Part shown: piece after piece, positions 43,895 to 55,245 of the stretch
Layout of the letters: every line of letters starts with the position of its first letter
Numbering within the stretch: the first letter of the stretch is position 1
Assembly (NCBI GenBank): GCA_963669265.1
Contig: OY769916.1
Span: 2,790,001 to 2,854,000, forward strand
Source: SZUA-547 sp963669265
GTDB lineage: Bacteria; Pseudomonadota; Alphaproteobacteria; Rhodobacterales; Rhodobacteraceae
Reading direction: 5' to 3'
DNA length: 64,000 nt
The notes under the pieces: generated by a model
The model's database searches: none
Told to the model about the DNA's origin: nothing
Seen by the model: the letters and a program-made list of their open reading frames with translations, nothing else
Made by a program: the position numbers and the translations under genes

Positions 43895-44047
43895 ACGGAT
43901 CTGGAGTGGCGACCCCATTATCCCGCTGAGACGCTTTACCGCGACTTTCCCGGATCACCGCCGCAGCGGTTGACGCGACCCTGTCCGATGTCGAGACTGG
44001 TCTGAGCGGGTGACGTCGGATCCGCGACTTGGGGGGCCGAGATCCGC

Positions 44048-44998
44048 ATGCGGGATGACGGACAAATCGAGAGCGCGAAAAAGCGCCGCCGCAAGACGCT
44101 GGTCGTGTTCGGGGTCATCGTATCGGTGATCTTCGCCACCGCATTGGTGATCCTGCCACGCGTCCTGACGCCGCCGCCCGAAGGTCCATTCACGCAATCG
44201 GAGACCGTGGCCAAGCTGCTGGCGCCGGCGGAAAGCGACGGTTGGCGGTTCGCACGGCTTGACGGGCGTCCCGGCGTCTACCTGATCGAGTTTCCGAGCC
44301 TGCAGGCGCAGGGCGCCGCGCTCAACCGCATCGCCACCTTGATCGAAAAGGCGGGCGCGCCGCGCGACCGGGTGCTGAACGATCTGGAGATGGATGAGTT
44401 CATTCGCGAATCCGGCGGCGACGCGGCGACATTCTATTACGGCCATGATTATCGGCTGGCGGATATGGCCGGATTTTACAACCTCGCCGATGAGGGGAAG
44501 GTGGAGCTGTCGGCCGCCGAGCTTCGCGTGCGCGACGGGCTGACGGCGGAGGGGCTGCTGGCGCATGACGGAGAGCGATGGAGCGCGCCGGTGCCGGAGA
44601 CCGCGTTGGTCTCCTATTCGCGCATCCAGGCCGACGACCCCCAGACGACGCATGTCGACGAAACGCTGGATGGCTCGGTGCGAGAGACGATCCTGCTGCA
44701 TGAACTCAGCCATGGGATCTATTTCACCAATCCCGATTTCCGGGCGCATGTGACCGCATTCTGGCGGGACAAGCTGACGGAGGAGGAGCGCCAGATCTGG
44801 CGCGTGTTCCTCACCGGCCGGGACTATGATCCTGAGAATGAAGAGATCATGCTGAACGAGGCGCAGGCGTTCCTGATGTACACGCCCGATCCGCGCGTGT
44901 TCAACGCGGCGGCGCTGGGCGTGACCGAAGAGCAGCTCGAATCCATGCGCGCGCGGTTCCGGGACGGCGCGCCCGAGGCCGCCGTGATCCAGCCTTAG
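44048..44998 (+). CDS. Membrane-anchored zincin-like protein
   Basis: 316 residues, not a named family to me. A basic N-terminus (KKRRRK) and one membrane helix (about 18-38) place the rest outside the cytoplasm. HELSH at 218-222 with Glu271 in MLNEAQAFLMY gives a gluzincin-like pattern. RETILLHELSHGIYFTNPDF is the core. It is probably a periplasm-facing metalloprotease. It is convergent with the T6SS kinase gene. Confidence 0.75.
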   Translation: MRDDGQIESAKKRRRKTLVVFGVIVSVIFATALVILPRVLTPPPEGPFTQSETVAKLLAPAESDGWRFARLDGRPGVYLIEFPSLQAQGAALNRIATLIEKAGAPRDRVLNDLEMDEFIRESGGDAATFYYGHDYRLADMAGFYNLADEGKVELSAAELRVRDGLTAEGLLAHDGERWSAPVPETALVSYSRIQADDPQTTHVDETLDGSVRETILLHELSHGIYFTNPDFRAHVTAFWRDKLTEEERQIWRVFLTGRDYDPENEEIMLNEAQAFLMYTPDPRVFNAAALGVTEEQLESMRARFRDGAPEAAVIQP

Positions 44999-45025
44999 TC
45001 CGAGACGCGGCGGTCCGCGCTCTGA

Positions 45026-47185
45026 TCAAGGCGAGGTTTCAACGAAGACGTAGCTGTATTCGCCCTGATGACCGGGGGTGCCTTCCTTCTGCCGCAGCGC
45101 GGCCTCCAGCGCCCTTATGTATTCCGCCGCGTTCTCCAGCTCCGGCCGCTGAGTGGTGAAAAGCGGCGTGCTGGAGCCGATCGCGATCACCAGGTCGACC
45201 CCGAACGGCGGCGAAATCGTATAGCGATCCGTGCCGCCGATCACCACGGACTCGTTCGGGCCGAGCTGGTTGTCCGGCGCGACCGGGCTGGGCAAAAGAT
45301 GAATGACGTTGCCGTCATTGTCATAGAAATCGACATAATAATGCGCGGCGAAGGAGGGCGCGGTCAGATCCAACCGCAGCCGGTCGCCGGCACGAAAGCT
45401 CAACTGGCCGAGTTGCGCGTGCTGGCCCATGGGCGACGGTTCCGCCAATTGCTCGGCCGAGCGCGACAGCGAGGATTTTGTCAGCATATCGATCAGCCCG
45501 CAGCGCGGGGGATCAAGGGTCTGCAATCCACTGGCGTCGATCGATGTGACGCCGGGCACCTCGGACAGCGTGGCGGTCAGGATGCGCTTCTCGGTGGCGT
45601 CGGGCACATGGCCGCGCAGCACCACCGGCCCGCCGAGACTGGCGTAGCGCGCGTTGACGAACCCGCATTCGACATTGGTGAGCACGGAGTCGATCTCGCG
45701 ATCCCGGTCCGACAGGTCTGTGGTCGGGTTCAGGGCGGCGAGTTGCTGGCCAAGATTGGGCTGATCCGGAACGCTTGGCGCGCCGGGCGTGGTTCCCCCG
45801 GCGTTGGGAGAGACCGGCGAGACGCCGCCCCCGCCAATATCTCCCGGCGCATCAGGTATCGTGACGTCCTGCGGCGGGTTGATGTTCGCGACGTCGATAT
45901 TCGCGCCCGTATCGCCCGCCCCGGACGTATCGCCCCCTGACGCGCCGCCCCCAGAGGTGTTCGCGCCGGACGTGTCGACGCCCGCGCTTGTCCCCCCGCC
46001 GGAAACGCCACCGGCGTCGCCGCCCGTCCCCCCGCCCGTCCCGACGCCTGCGTTCGACCCGGAATCGGGTGGCGTTATGATCGGGTCGACCTCGGCAATT
46101 TCGGTCCCGCCAGCATCTTCAGGCGCATCTTCACCGCCGGTCAGCACCACGGCGGCGACGACGCCGACCGCGGCCACCGCGGCTATTCCGACGCCGATGA
46201 CGATCTTGTTGCCGCCGGATTTCTTCTCCGGCTCCGGCGCGGCCTTTGGCGTTGCGCGCGCAGCGCGGGGCGGCGGCGTGGCGCCCACGGCCCCGGACGC
46301 GGCGACGCCGGCCTCGTCGAGCGATTGCAGGCGATCGGCCGGGTCCGGCTGCAGCATCTTCGCCAGATCGTCGACCAGAGTCTCGGGCACGTCAGAGAGG
46401 TCTGGAAGGGACTTCCTCGCCTCTAGGATCTGCATCGGGTTGGAGCCCATGTCGAGCGCACGACCCGTTGCCGCCGCCGCCAGCACCAGCCCGAAACTGT
46501 AGATATCCGATCGATGGTCGACCTGCCCGCCGAAGAGGCCGAGTTGCTCCGGCGCCGCGTAGGAGTATTTCCCCGCGAAATCGTCGCCCAGCACCGTCGC
46601 CTGTTCCGGGTCGGAGAGCTTGGCGATGCCGAAGTCGATGATCTTGGCGTTCTCGGGCCGGTCGTCGGGCAGGATGATGTTGTCCGGCGACATGTCGCGG
46701 TGCACGACGCCGGTTTTATGGGCCTCGGCCAGTCCGGCGCCCACGCGGGCGCGCAGGATCTGCACATCCTCGCTTAAAAGGGGTCCGTATTTCAGCAGCG
46801 AGCCGAGCGGCGAGCCTTCGACGAACTCCATCGCCAAATAAATCCGCCCCGCCTCATCCCGCATCAGGCCGTCATAGCCGACCACCGCGTCATGGCGCAG
46901 GCCGCGGAGCACGCCCGCCTCGCGGCGAAACAGGTCCATGACCTTCGGGTTGTTGGCGAATTCGTCCTGAATCACCTTGATCGCGTGCCAGGTCCCCAAC
47001 TCGACATGCTGAACCTTATAGACCTCGCCCATGCCGCCTTTGGCGAGGAAATTCTCCACCCGGTAGGTGTGGCTGAGCACGGTTCCCGGCGCGATCGCGC
47101 CGGTGCTCGCGCCGCCGAACCCCCCGCCGCTGGCGGGGATGAACTGCGTCGTATCGTCGTCGATCGGGCTCAATTCAAGGCTCAC
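45026..47185 (-). CDS. T6SS-associated Ser/Thr protein kinase (PpkA-like) with C-terminal periplasmic part
   Basis: 719 residues. Kinase domain at about 40-300: Gly loop AKGGMGEV, Lys70 in AIKVI, catalytic loop HRDMSPDN (162-169), Asp184 of DFG and AAPEQ. The usual Lys of HRDxKPxN is Ser166. A membrane helix lies near 330-350. A Gly/Ser/Thr linker follows, then a BON-like segment (DREIDSVL...VVLRGHVPD) and a DUF4384-like region (FRAGDRLRLDL..., YYVDFYDNDG). It probably senses the envelope and phosphorylates the FHA protein to start T6SS assembly. Last gene of the T6SS strand. Confidence 0.88.
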   Translation of the reverse strand: MSLELSPIDDDTTQFIPASGGGFGGASTGAIAPGTVLSHTYRVENFLAKGGMGEVYKVQHVELGTWHAIKVIQDEFANNPKVMDLFRREAGVLRGLRHDAVVGYDGLMRDEAGRIYLAMEFVEGSPLGSLLKYGPLLSEDVQILRARVGAGLAEAHKTGVVHRDMSPDNIILPDDRPENAKIIDFGIAKLSDPEQATVLGDDFAGKYSYAAPEQLGLFGGQVDHRSDIYSFGLVLAAAATGRALDMGSNPMQILEARKSLPDLSDVPETLVDDLAKMLQPDPADRLQSLDEAGVAASGAVGATPPPRAARATPKAAPEPEKKSGGNKIVIGVGIAAVAAVGVVAAVVLTGGEDAPEDAGGTEIAEVDPIITPPDSGSNAGVGTGGGTGGDAGGVSGGGTSAGVDTSGANTSGGGASGGDTSGAGDTGANIDVANINPPQDVTIPDAPGDIGGGGVSPVSPNAGGTTPGAPSVPDQPNLGQQLAALNPTTDLSDRDREIDSVLTNVECGFVNARYASLGGPVVLRGHVPDATEKRILTATLSEVPGVTSIDASGLQTLDPPRCGLIDMLTKSSLSRSAEQLAEPSPMGQHAQLGQLSFRAGDRLRLDLTAPSFAAHYYVDFYDNDGNVIHLLPSPVAPDNQLGPNESVVIGGTDRYTISPPFGVDLVIAIGSSTPLFTTQRPELENAAEYIRALEAALRQKEGTPGHQGEYSYVFVETSP

Positions 47186-47218
47186 ATTTTACTTGGCGGC
47201 GTCGTCCGCAAGGCGGGT

Positions 47219-47893
47219 TCAGCCGTCGAGATTGACGATCACGACCCGGCGGTTTTCGCCGGAATTCGGGTTGCTGGGATTGGCGAGGCGCGACTCGCCC
47301 ATACCGCGCGGGTTCAGGATCTTGGGATCTACGCCCCGCTGGGTCAGGTAATCAACCACCGATGCGGCCCGGCGCTCGGACAGGTCCATATTATAGTCGG
47401 CCGATCCGCTGGCGTCGGTGTGACCTTCGACCAGCAGGGTCGCCGACGCGAACCGGGGATCGCGCAGCACTTCGGACACCGTGTCGAGCGTCGCTGCGGC
47501 GGCGGGCGTCAGCGCAACCGAGTTCACTGCGAACTGGATCGAGCTGAACGACGCGGCGCGTGGAGTCGGATCTGCGGGCGCGCCCTGCAACGTGACGGCC
47601 GCGCCGGAGGAGGTGGTGACGGGCGGCGCCGTTGTCGTCGTCGTTGTCGTTGTTGGGGCTGTGGTGGTGGTCCTGCCGTCGCCGCTGATGGAGATACCCC
47701 TTGTGCGCACCGCAATGCTGGACGTGTCACATTCGGCCGGAACCGACCCGGTCAGCGCGCTCATCACCTCGCAATTGTCGGGATTGGCGGATATGTCCTG
47801 CTCAACCCCCTGCTGCGCGGTTGCGGGCAGCGCAAAAAGCGCCGCCGCGCAGATCACTCCGAAAGTGGGCGCGGCTTTGTTCATCGAGATCAC
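47219..47893 (-). CDS. OmpA-family peptidoglycan-binding protein in T6SS locus
   Basis: 224 residues. Signal peptide (about 5-27), short Cys-containing region, a Thr-rich linker (TTTTAPTTTTTTTTAPP type) and a C-terminal OmpA domain (about 110-224) with LLVEGHTDASG and LSERRAASVVDYL. GTG at 47893 follows AAGGAG. It lies between phosphatase and kinase genes, so it may anchor T6SS or its sensor to the cell wall. Confidence 0.88.
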   Translation of the reverse strand: MISMNKAAPTFGVICAAALFALPATAQQGVEQDISANPDNCEVMSALTGSVPAECDTSSIAVRTRGISISGDGRTTTTAPTTTTTTTTAPPVTTSSGAAVTLQGAPADPTPRAASFSSIQFAVNSVALTPAAAATLDTVSEVLRDPRFASATLLVEGHTDASGSADYNMDLSERRAASVVDYLTQRGVDPKILNPRGMGESRLANPSNPNSGENRRVVIVNLDG

Positions 47894-47996
47894 GTTATCT
47901 CTCCTTCTTTGCCAAGTCGGGACATGCGCGCTTGCGGAGCCCGGTTGCGGCTGATGTTACAAGCCGCCGTCAGGCGCGAGAAGCGCAACCCGCGTA

Positions 47997-48956
47997 TCAC
48001 AGCGGATCTTTCCCGAAAATTTCATCCAAAACGTCGCCGCCCCCGCCAGCGCTTCCCCCATGTCCGCCGCCATGCCCGCCATCATGTCGACCGTCTTGTC
48101 CGCCGCCTTGTCCGGGCCCCAACAGCGGGCCGCCCGCCAGCGGGTCTGCCGCGGGTTGGGCCGCGCCCGGCGGCACCGTCGCGTCCTCCACTTCGCTCAA
48201 TGGCGGGATAAACGCGGGCGCCATGGCCGGTTGGCCGCCCGGAATTTCAATCGCGATCGCGCTGATATTGTCGGCGCCGCCGCCTTCGAGCGCGAGCTGA
48301 ACCATCTGATCCGAGATCTCTTCGACCGCGCCGGCCGAAAGAACCGCTGTGATCGCGGCTTTATCCGCATAGCGGCTCAGCCCGTCGCTGCAGATCAGGA
48401 ACCGGTCGCCGGGTTGGATCTCTCCATGACGCTTGTCGAGCTCCAGATGCTCGACCGCGCCGACCGCGCGGGTGATGACGTTGGCTTGGGGGTGTTTTTC
48501 CGCCTCCGCCCAGGTCAGATCGCCCGACGCCACCAGATCGGCGACCAGCGAATGATCCGTCGTAATCATCTCCAACTGGCCATTGCGCAGCATGTAAAGA
48601 CGGCTGTCCCCCGCCCAGAGGCAGGCGAAATGCCCCCCGGTCAGGATCAGGACCACGACGGTCGAGCCGAGCATTGCGCCGCCTCGGCGATCGCTTTCAG
48701 CGCGCAGATTGGCGTGGGCGTCCTGCACGGCGCCGCGCGCGGCTTTCAAAAGCTCGCCCGGTCCGAGGCGGTCAGAAAGCCGTTGAAGTTGCGCGACGAT
48801 GGTCTGGCTGGCGAGGTCGCCCGCCTCATGCCCGCCCATGCCGTCGGCGACCGCCCAAAGGCCAATCTCTGGCCGGGCGACGATCGCGTCCTCGTTGAGC
48901 TTGCGAACGAGGCCGACATCGGTTTTGGCCGAATAGCGTGGGATTTGATTGGACAT
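47997..48956 (-). CDS. PP2C-type Ser/Thr phosphatase (PppA-like)
   Basis: 319 residues. PP2C domain at about 5-240 with NEDA, ADGMGGHEAGD, GSTVVVLIL, WAGDSRLY, ICSDGLSRY and GGADNISAI metal sites. The C-terminal 80 residues are a Pro/Gly/His-rich tail ending DVLDEIFGKDP, resembling the T6SS tail motif described in the findings. It opposes the kinase. ATG 48956 shares its A with the tagF stop. Confidence 0.92.
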   Translation of the reverse strand: MSNQIPRYSAKTDVGLVRKLNEDAIVARPEIGLWAVADGMGGHEAGDLASQTIVAQLQRLSDRLGPGELLKAARGAVQDAHANLRAESDRRGGAMLGSTVVVLILTGGHFACLWAGDSRLYMLRNGQLEMITTDHSLVADLVASGDLTWAEAEKHPQANVITRAVGAVEHLELDKRHGEIQPGDRFLICSDGLSRYADKAAITAVLSAGAVEEISDQMVQLALEGGGADNISAIAIEIPGGQPAMAPAFIPPLSEVEDATVPPGAAQPAADPLAGGPLLGPGQGGGQDGRHDGGHGGGHGGSAGGGGDVLDEIFGKDPL

Positions 48957-50155
48957 CACGATTCCGGTCCTCCACCGGCGAGTATAGCAGCGATCGGATC
49001 TTCGTCGTCATCGCCGTCGATTTTCTTGTGGAGCGGCGGCGGGTCCGGTTCTTCGCCGGACAAGGGGGCCGATCCGATCAGCGCGTCGATCTCATCCTCG
49101 GTGACAGGTCGCGGATCCTCTGCGGGAGCGGCGTCATCCGCCGGTGGCGCCGCGTCCAAAAACGCCTCAGCAGGTGGATCAATAGCCGCATCCGCAGGCG
49201 GGATGAGGTGGGCGGGATCCAACGATGGGTCGGGCGCGGGGGCCAGCGGCTCCAGCTCTGTCGGATCGAATCCGGGGTCAAGCTCCGGCGGCAGATCGGC
49301 GGCTGCGTCCAAAGGCGCAGAGGGCGGCGTCGCGCCGTCCGGCGGAGCGAAGGGCTCTCCGCCGATCAATGCGTCGAGATCGTCGTCACTGGCGGGGGAG
49401 GGCTCCGTCGCGGGAGCCATCGAGACCACGGGCGCGACCGCGTCTTCGTCGATCGGGGCCAGCAGGTCCAGATCGTCCTCCGCCGGGATCGCCTGCAGAG
49501 GCGCAGCGCCGCCGCCTTCGAATAGCTGCGAAATCAAGCCAGGCTCCGGCGCCCCCTGTGTTGCGATCAATTGGCGCTCTTCACCCGCCCGAGCGTCGCT
49601 GAGGAAGATCGCTGAGTCGGCGCTATAACGCCGCTCTAACCAGCGCGAGGCGATGGCCGCCGCCGGATCCGCGCCCTTCACCGTCAACACGGCGCCGGTC
49701 TCGGCGATCTCGGGCGGCGGGTCCGTCGCGGGGATGATCGCATCGACCGCCGCATCCAGCGCGTCCTTTTTCAGCCGATCCGCAAGCGCCCTCAACGCCG
49801 TCTCCGCCATCTGGTCCAACATATGCGCATCCGTCAGCAGCGCGCCGAGGGAAGATGCGCCGGGCGCGGCCTCGGCCGCGATTGTCAGTGGAAAATTACG
49901 GCCCACACGGTCGAATGAGGCCATCACGACGCCCACCATCGCCCGTTCTCCGAACGCGCCCGCCGGCAAGTGGAAACGCCATATCGGGGAGGAACGATAT
50001 CCGCCCAGCCACGCCTCGCCGCGCCGATCCTTCAGCGCCGCCAGACCTTCGCCCAGCCAGCGGTCCCAAGCACGGGTGAACGCGCTGGGCAATCCGTGTT
50101 GGATGAAGTCCCCCTGAGTGGGGATTTTGCCGTGATATCCGGCGGAACGGGTCAT
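48956..50155 (-). CDS. tagF: T6SS accessory protein TagF (ImpM family) with disordered acidic tail
   Basis: 399 residues. ImpM/TagF domain at about 1-190: YHGKIPTQGDFIQHGLP, WDRWLGEGL, and the PIWRFHLPAGAFG block. TagF is a post-translational repressor of T6SS assembly in the kinase pathway. The remaining 200 residues are Pro/Ala/Asp-rich with DDDLDALIGG, EDEIDALIGS and DEDPIAAILAG repeats. ATG 50155 matches the family start; GTG 50170 is possible. It starts 16 bases after tssM. Confidence 0.9.
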   Translation of the reverse strand: MTRSAGYHGKIPTQGDFIQHGLPSAFTRAWDRWLGEGLAALKDRRGEAWLGGYRSSPIWRFHLPAGAFGERAMVGVVMASFDRVGRNFPLTIAAEAAPGASSLGALLTDAHMLDQMAETALRALADRLKKDALDAAVDAIIPATDPPPEIAETGAVLTVKGADPAAAIASRWLERRYSADSAIFLSDARAGEERQLIATQGAPEPGLISQLFEGGGAAPLQAIPAEDDLDLLAPIDEDAVAPVVSMAPATEPSPASDDDLDALIGGEPFAPPDGATPPSAPLDAAADLPPELDPGFDPTELEPLAPAPDPSLDPAHLIPPADAAIDPPAEAFLDAAPPADDAAPAEDPRPVTEDEIDALIGSAPLSGEEPDPPPLHKKIDGDDDEDPIAAILAGGGPES

Positions 50156-50171
50156 ACTTGCGGGGCGCACC

Positions 50172-53100
50172 TCACATCGAGCTGGGGCAGCTGAAGCTGC
50201 GAAGGGCGGGCAGCGAGAACGGGTTCAGGACCGAGCCCGCCTGCACTGCGAAGGAGGCGGATTTCCCGCCGACGGAGAAGCTCGCCGTGAACGCGTCGGA
50301 TCGCGAGCGGCTGATCCTCGCCCTGTCCAGCAACCGGAAGAAGGCCCACGCCCCCTGCGTCTGGATGCTGTTCTGCGCTCCGGCCGAGCCCGGCTGGAAC
50401 GCGATGCGCGTGCGCGCGCCCGGCGTGCCGGGCCATTTCATCGCCGCCTGCTGCACGGGGCCGTGCGCGTAGTTGAGCGACTGCCCCTCGACTTCCAGGA
50501 TCACCGAACTGGCGTTCGGATCCAGCGCCGTCGGAGCGACAGTGAAGGTCACCGAAGGCGTCGGCCCTGCCAGGAAGAAACTGTCGCGAATCTCCGATGC
50601 GTGCTGGAACTGCGCCAGCACCCCGGCGGAGATTCCTAGACTCGCCGCCTGCTGGTTCCACTTCCAAGGTTTCGAGGACGCGTCGACGAAATTCAGCAGA
50701 TGCTTGTTGAAGAATCCGTCGATCATCCCGCTGGGCGCGAATAGCCGCGCGAAATCCGCCAGCGCGACATCGGCGCTGGCCTTGCGGTTGAACGGATAGC
50801 GGTTCGCCAGCGCCTGACGGCAGAGCGGCGCGACCTGCGCCTGCCACTGCGCGTTGATCTGGCTGCGCATGCCGCCCATCGCAGCGCCCTTGGCGCCATT
50901 GGCTACCTGTTGCGCGATGCGTTTGATCGGCCCGGTCGGCATCCGCTCGGATTCGATCAGCAACCGGTCCGCCGCGCCGCCGCCCGCCGCCGTGGCGCCG
51001 AAGCCCGCGACGCCGACGCGCGCCAGCTCGTTATAAACCTCGCTCATCGAGAGCACCATTTCATCCATCGGCGAGGGCAGACCCTCTTTCGCCGGGAAGA
51101 CGAAATTGTGCAGCCATGCAAAGCGGTCCTGCACCGGCTGTCCGGGTTTCGGCGCATTTTCCGGTTGCTGGCCCGGGATCGGCGTGGCCGCCGACAACAC
51201 GCCCAACAGCTGCTGGGTGCGCACCGAGAGGCCGGACAGGATCACGTCCTGACCGATCTCCGCCGCGCCCTCCACGCCTTCGGTCAGGCTCAGATCAAGC
51301 CGGGATTCGGCCAGCTGCGTTTCCTCGGCCGCCGATTGCACCAGATTGACCAGCGGGGAATTGGGGCCGGAAATCAGATTGATGATCTCCGTCGCCTGCG
51401 CCATCGAACCGATCGGGATCACGTCAAGATCGCCGAGCACGCTTTCCCAGGCGCGGATATAGTCGGCGTAATAGACCTGCAGCACGTCGCGGGCGAGGCG
51501 CGCCAGCGCGATCTCCGTCATCTCCGGCGCGCGTTCCCCCAGAACCCAACTGTCATTCTGCACCCGCTCGGCCACGTCGCCGACGGCGGGGAAGAACACG
51601 TTGTGAAAGCCGTCATAGGTATAGATGCCCGCCACGCCCTCGGTGAACGGGGCGCCGGAGATCCGGATCAGCGCCCGCTGGGTGGCGGGGCCGCCCGCTT
51701 CGCCCACGCGCCATTCAGGCAATGCGCGCGCGTCCTGGCTCTGAATTATGGCCTGATAGGTGCGCTCGGCGATCGGCGTGGAAGCGATAATCGCGCGGAC
51801 CTGCTGCACCAGCGGGCCGTTGAGCGCGATCTCCTTCATCGGCTGTTTGATCATTGCGGAGAAATGGCCGGTCAGGTCGTTGCGCAATTGGGCGTTGCGC
51901 TCTCCGGGGAAGATCAGACCCCAGTCGATCTCCATCCACTGGGTCACCAGATCCTCGTCGATGCCGGGCGATTGCAGGCCCAGCGTCAGATAGACCTTCA
52001 ACGACTCATAGAGGAATTCCGGGTTGTTGATATTGGTCTGCATCTGCTGCTCAAGACGCATCAACAGGCGGGGCAGAAGCAGTTGGTTCAGTCCGCCGCG
52101 ATATGTCTGCGCCGCCTCGGATCCGACCGCGGCGCCCTGATAGAGGCCGAACCCGTAGGTGATCTCCACGTCCTCGCGCTCAACGGTGGAGAAATCGTTC
52201 TCCGGCAGGTCGCGCAGAATGTTCAAGGGCTCGATCACCGAGGCGATGTCGGCGTCCTTGACCGGGTTCACCTGAATCTGGCTGACCAGCTCCTGATAGC
52301 GGGCGACGTCGTCTCTCGCCTCCGTAAGCAGCTCGCGATTGTTGAGGAAACTGATCGTCCACGCCGCGCCCACGCCGAGCGCCACGAGGACCGCCGTCGC
52401 GATGGAGCCGCGGAGAATCCACTTGTAGCGCCGCGCGATCTTGTCGTCCTGGCTGACCAGCCCAGCCTCGCGGAACAGGACTTGCGTCAACAGCCGGTTC
52501 AGGAAGTAGCTCCGCGCCTGACCCTGGCCCGATCCGATGGCCTGACGGCCTAGCCCGAATGTGCGCGCCATCGACATCATCAGGCGGTCGATCGGCGTGC
52601 CTTCCTGTGTGCCGGAGGCGAAATAGACGCCGCGCAGGAGCTGGCGCTCCTCGAACCGGTTGGACTGGAACACGTCGTCGAGGAACTCATGCGCCACGCG
52701 TTTCAGCGAGGCGACCTGCTGCGGGAAGCCGAAGATCAGGCTGCGCCGGGCATGATCGGTCTCCGCCTGCATCCGCTCCACCGACCGGTCGTCGAGTTGG
52801 GCGACGAGCGCGTCGAACTCCTCGTCGAACTTGGTCATCGCGCCGGCTTCGCTCTTGCCGGTGTCGAGCGGCAGGGTGAAGCCCCAGACCTGCGCGCGGT
52901 CCTCGCGTCCCAGATCCTCGAAGAACTCCGTAAAGCCCGCGATCAAGTCCGCCTTGGTGAACATCACATAGATCGGAAAGCGCACGCCCAGCTCTTCGCG
53001 GAGCTCGCGCAGCCGCGCCCGGATCGCCAGCGCGTGCGCGCGGCGCTCGGCTTCGTCCTGCACCGACAGGTCGCTGAGGCTGATGGCGATGATCGCGCCG

Positions 53101-53774
53101 TTGACCGGCTGGCGCTTGCGATGCTTCTTCAGCATCTTCAGGAAGCCCATCCACGCGCCGGAATCGACCGTCGCGTCGCTTTCCTGCGTGGTGTAGCGCC
53201 CGGCCGTGTCGATCAGCACGGCGTCATTGGTGAACCACCAGTCGCAATTTCTGGTGCCGCCGACGCCGCCGATGGCGTTCATGCCCATCTGCTCCGCCAG
53301 CGGGAATTTCAGCCCCGATTTGACGATGGCGGTGGTCTTGCCTGCGCCGGGCGGGCCGATAATCAGATACCAAGGTAGTTGGTAGAGGTATTTGCGCCCG
53401 CCGCCGCCGATCTTGGACTTCTTCAGCAGCGTCATCGCCTCGGCCATGCGGCCCGCGAGCTCCTTGGTCTCCTCCAGCGCCAGTTGGTCCGAGGGATCGA
53501 CCGCTTCCTCAGCCGCCTTCTCCGCCTCTTCGACGATGGCGGTCGCCATCTTCTTGTCCTTACGGCGGCGCAGCCAGAAAACGAGGACGAGCGTCAGGAT
53601 CGTCAGGAAGGCGATGATGCCGATCGTGATTAAGCGGCCCGTTGCGGATTCCAGCGGATAGAACTCGTCCCATCCCAGAAGCGGCCCGTAGAACCACACC
53701 ATCGACGAGACCGCGATCGCGCAAAGCGGAAGCAGGAAGTAAATACTGCGTAGGAAACGTCCGATATGGATCAT
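50172..53774 (-). CDS. tssM: T6SS membrane complex protein TssM (IcmF/VasK)
   Basis: 1200 residues, inner-membrane anchor of the T6SS envelope complex with TssL and TssJ. N-terminal helices at about 12-30 and 48-68; third helix near 450-470. Cytoplasmic NTPase-like domain with an intact Walker A GPPGAGKTT at 140-148, and FTKADLIAGF. The large periplasmic ImcF and DUF1215 regions follow, ending in a beta-rich domain that contacts TssJ. Confidence 0.96.
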   Translation of the reverse strand: MIHIGRFLRSIYFLLPLCAIAVSSMVWFYGPLLGWDEFYPLESATGRLITIGIIAFLTILTLVLVFWLRRRKDKKMATAIVEEAEKAAEEAVDPSDQLALEETKELAGRMAEAMTLLKKSKIGGGGRKYLYQLPWYLIIGPPGAGKTTAIVKSGLKFPLAEQMGMNAIGGVGGTRNCDWWFTNDAVLIDTAGRYTTQESDATVDSGAWMGFLKMLKKHRKRQPVNGAIIAISLSDLSVQDEAERRAHALAIRARLRELREELGVRFPIYVMFTKADLIAGFTEFFEDLGREDRAQVWGFTLPLDTGKSEAGAMTKFDEEFDALVAQLDDRSVERMQAETDHARRSLIFGFPQQVASLKRVAHEFLDDVFQSNRFEERQLLRGVYFASGTQEGTPIDRLMMSMARTFGLGRQAIGSGQGQARSYFLNRLLTQVLFREAGLVSQDDKIARRYKWILRGSIATAVLVALGVGAAWTISFLNNRELLTEARDDVARYQELVSQIQVNPVKDADIASVIEPLNILRDLPENDFSTVEREDVEITYGFGLYQGAAVGSEAAQTYRGGLNQLLLPRLLMRLEQQMQTNINNPEFLYESLKVYLTLGLQSPGIDEDLVTQWMEIDWGLIFPGERNAQLRNDLTGHFSAMIKQPMKEIALNGPLVQQVRAIIASTPIAERTYQAIIQSQDARALPEWRVGEAGGPATQRALIRISGAPFTEGVAGIYTYDGFHNVFFPAVGDVAERVQNDSWVLGERAPEMTEIALARLARDVLQVYYADYIRAWESVLGDLDVIPIGSMAQATEIINLISGPNSPLVNLVQSAAEETQLAESRLDLSLTEGVEGAAEIGQDVILSGLSVRTQQLLGVLSAATPIPGQQPENAPKPGQPVQDRFAWLHNFVFPAKEGLPSPMDEMVLSMSEVYNELARVGVAGFGATAAGGGAADRLLIESERMPTGPIKRIAQQVANGAKGAAMGGMRSQINAQWQAQVAPLCRQALANRYPFNRKASADVALADFARLFAPSGMIDGFFNKHLLNFVDASSKPWKWNQQAASLGISAGVLAQFQHASEIRDSFFLAGPTPSVTFTVAPTALDPNASSVILEVEGQSLNYAHGPVQQAAMKWPGTPGARTRIAFQPGSAGAQNSIQTQGAWAFFRLLDRARISRSRSDAFTASFSVGGKSASFAVQAGSVLNPFSLPALRSFSCPSSM

Positions 53775-53822
53775 GCGTCGGGTCCGTCGTTAGAGTCTGC
53801 AGCGCAAGCGATACGCATGGCG

Positions 53823-55196
<1,374 letters not shown>

Positions 55197-55245
55197 CGCG
55201 GGCCCTCCCTAGTCTCCTGCGCGGCCAGGCGCGTTTATAGCGCGT

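Noticed and set aside
48060..52553. Two long plus-strand frames (48060-49628 and 50910-52553) opposite T6SS genes
   Set aside because: Shadow frames of PP2C/TagF and TssM; low-complexity Ser/Arg content and no start signals.
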